Part shown: positions 62,392-64,000 of the stretch, in pieces
Numbering within the stretch: the stretch's first letter is position 1
Layout: each line of letters starts with the position of its first letter
Source of the DNA: Maribacter sp. HTCC2170
GTDB lineage: Bacteria; Bacteroidota; Bacteroidia; Flavobacteriales; Flavobacteriaceae
NCBI RefSeq assembly: GCF_000153165.2
Contig: NC_014472.1
Coordinates: 124,001 to 188,000 of the forward strand
DNA length: 64,000 bases
Reading direction: 5' to 3'
The notes under the pieces: generated by a model
Seen by the model: the letters and a program-made list of their open reading frames with translations, nothing else
What the model was told of the DNA's origin: nothing
The model's database searches: none
Program-made: the position numbers and the translations under genes

Positions 62392-63726
62392 CTATAAATT
62401 TTTAATCGCTTCTTTAAATTGATGCCCTCTATCCTCATAATTCTCAAACAGATCAAAACTGGCACATGCCGGAGACAATAAAACAGTATCACCTCGTTCG
62501 GCTATTTTGTAGGCCACCTTAACGGCCTCCTCCATAGCGTAGGTCTCAACCATTAAATCGACCACATTGCCAAATGCATCAACAATTTTTGAATTATCAT
62601 TACCTAAACAAATGATTGCTTTTACCTTCTCACGCACCAAGGGCATTAATTCTTTATAATCATTTCCTTTATCCACTCCGCCAACAATCCACACAGTAGG
62701 TGCACTCATACTATCCAGGGCATAGTATGTTGCATTCACATTCGTAGCCTTGGAATCGTTGATATATTGAACATGCTGGATCTTCAATACTTTTTCCAAT
62801 CTATGCTCCGCGCCTTGAAAATTGGCAATACTTGCACGTATGGTTTCCTTACGGATTCCAATTAATTTAGCGGCCGTGGCTGCCGCCATGGTATTTTTTA
62901 AATTGTGCTTGCCCTCTAATGCTAGTGTACTTGTCATCATTTCCAAAGTCTCGTTATTTGTCTTAATAATTATTCTATCGTTCTTTAAATATGCCCCTTG
63001 AGTCAATTCGTTCTTAATTGAAAAAGGCATTAATATGGATTTAACTGGGTGCTTGTTCAACCATTCTACTATAACCTCATCATCAGCGTCATAAATAAGG
63101 TAATCTTCCTTCGATTGATTCTCTGCGATTCGAAATTTCGAAGCAACATAGTTTTCAAACTTGTATTCGTAGCGATCCAAATGATCAGGAGTAATGTTGG
63201 TGATTATAGCTATGTGAGGCCTAAAATCATTTATACCATCCAATTGAAAACTGCTTATTTCCAAGACATAATTATCATGGTCATTCTCTGCGACCATTTT
63301 AGCAAAACTGTCCCCAATGTTGCCTGCCATACCTACGTCCAAACCTTCCTCTTTGAAAATATGGTTGGTTAGCATGGTTGTAGTGGTCTTTCCATTACTA
63401 CCTGTTATGCCAATGATGGTTGCATCAATATACCTTGCAGCAAACTCAATCTCAGAAATGACCGGAATCAACTTCTCCTTTAATTCTTTTATTAAAGGAA
63501 CCGTATCAGGTATTCCCGGACTTTTCATAACAACATCGGCATTCAGAATTACACTTTTTGAATGTTTTTCTTCTTCCCAATTAATCCCAATATGTTCAAG
63601 AACGTCTTTATATTTTTTCTTTATTTTGCCTTTATCTGAGACAAAAACCTCAAATCCTTTTTTCAATCCTAAAATGGCTGTACCCACTCCACTTTCTCCT
63701 CCACCAAGGATTACCAATCGTGCCAT
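62392..63726 (-). CDS. murD: UDP-N-acetylmuramoyl-L-alanine--D-glutamate ligase
   Basis: MurD adds D-glutamate to UDP-MurNAc-L-Ala. The 444-aa ligase shows the N-terminal VILGGGESGVGTAILG, the ATP loop IIGITGSNGKTTTTMLTN, ITNITPDHLDRY, LEGKHNLKNTMAA and NDSKATNVNATYYAL, all typical of the family. The ATG at 63726 directly abuts the mraY stop, and ftsW follows 2 bp downstream. Confidence 0.97.
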   Translation of the reverse strand: MARLVILGGGESGVGTAILGLKKGFEVFVSDKGKIKKKYKDVLEHIGINWEEEKHSKSVILNADVVMKSPGIPDTVPLIKELKEKLIPVISEIEFAARYIDATIIGITGSNGKTTTTMLTNHIFKEEGLDVGMAGNIGDSFAKMVAENDHDNYVLEISSFQLDGINDFRPHIAIITNITPDHLDRYEYKFENYVASKFRIAENQSKEDYLIYDADDEVIVEWLNKHPVKSILMPFSIKNELTQGAYLKNDRIIIKTNNETLEMMTSTLALEGKHNLKNTMAAATAAKLIGIRKETIRASIANFQGAEHRLEKVLKIQHVQYINDSKATNVNATYYALDSMSAPTVWIVGGVDKGNDYKELMPLVREKVKAIICLGNDNSKIVDAFGNVVDLMVETYAMEEAVKVAYKIAERGDTVLLSPACASFDLFENYEDRGHQFKEAIKNL

Positions 63727-64000
63727 CTAACGTACTTTAAGTGTCACAATTGTAATAATCGCAAGCAAAATTCCCACAATCCAAAAACGCGTTACTATCT
63801 TACTCTCGTGATACCCTTTTTTCTGGTAATGATGGTGTAATGGCGCCATAAGGAATATTCGTTTTCCCTCACCTAATTTCTTTTTGGTATACTTAAAATA
63901 ACCTACTTGCAGCATTACAGAAATCGACTCAGCAAAGAAGATTCCGCATAAAATTGGAATCAATAGTTCTTTTCTAATGATAATAGCAATGACGGCAATT
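63727..64000 (-). CDS. mraY: Phospho-N-acetylmuramoyl-pentapeptide-transferase, C-terminal part
   Basis: Only the last 91 or so codons are in the window; the reading frame stays open to its right edge. The piece has two membrane helices around the conserved [21 protein letters not shown] segment and ends in a final helix with ITIVTLKVR, a signature of MraY. MraY transfers phospho-MurNAc-pentapeptide to undecaprenyl phosphate to make lipid I. The gene abuts murD, as usual in dcw clusters. Confidence 0.93.
   Translation of the reverse strand, partial: IAVIAIIIRKELLIPILCGIFFAESISVMLQVGYFKYTKKKLGEGKRIFLMAPLHHHYQKKGYHESKIVTRFWIVGILLAIITIVTLKVR

Noticed and set aside
63317-63730. 137-codon plus-strand frame opposite murD
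   Set aside because: It is antisense to a complete murD with all family motifs and shows no independent features.
1-64000. CRISPR arrays, insertion sequences, rRNA genes and known riboswitches
   Set aside because: I looked for regularly spaced repeats, transposase-like frames with terminal repeats, and characteristic RNA motifs, and saw none.

Overview
The window looks like chromosomal DNA of a marine-type member of the Flavobacteriaceae (Bacteroidota). The evidence is low GC, type IX secretion genes (a plug protein and PorT), a short RpoD without region 1.1, TAnnTTTG promoter elements, no obvious Shine-Dalgarno sequences, a Na+-NQR operon followed by apbE, and a dcw cluster with a long FtsZ. 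Genus cannot be decided from sequence alone. I see no insertion sequence, prophage, integrase or CRISPR array.

Region by region. 0.2-2.7 kb: a VanY-like peptidase, an M48 peptidase, a 55-aa membrane protein and an ankyrin protein. 2.8-6 kb: gpmI, map and a methyltransferase. 6-13.6 kb, minus strand: nqrABCDEF, a small uncharacterised gene and apbE, together a complete sodium pump with its flavin-attachment enzyme. 13.7-16.5 kb: T9SS plug protein, a DUF3667 protein and ApaG. 16.6-31.6 kb: housekeeping genes (pruA-type dehydrogenase, rsmG, desaturase, aminotransferase, trkAH, ubiE-porT, a TrmH-family methyltransferase, tamL, fbaA-accD). 31.7-37.3 kb: a lipoprotein, rpsO, pnp, rpoD, a VF530 protein and trmL.

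37.3-54 kb is the accessory part. One block (37.3-42.9 kb) has a sugar-isomerase-like TIM barrel divergent from a translationally coupled set: a cytochrome c beta-propeller lipoprotein, a TPR lipoprotein and an SGNH hydrolase. After rpe and ypdA comes the second block (44.7-52.8 kb): an AraC regulator; a 1112-aa lipoprotein joining a dehydrogenase-like propeller, HEAT-like repeats, a jelly-roll, a type 1 copper domain and a ThuA domain; a cupin; a PEP-hydrolase-family TIM barrel; a Tm-1-like UPF0261 protein; and a flavodoxin-like protein. A recurring motif close to CTRTWTTATAT lies in several promoter regions here. This block is my best candidate for an undescribed system, probably for oxidising or using an unknown, possibly sugar-derived, substrate. 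The function is inference.

54-64 kb, minus strand: a tRNA-Arg(UCG), a GatB/YqeY protein and the division/cell-wall cluster, in transcription order mraY (cut by the window edge), murD, ftsW, murG, murC, ftsQ, ftsA, ftsZ. In this cluster peptidoglycan precursor synthesis (MurC, MurD, MraY, MurG) supplies the septal machinery (FtsW, FtsQ, FtsA, FtsZ).
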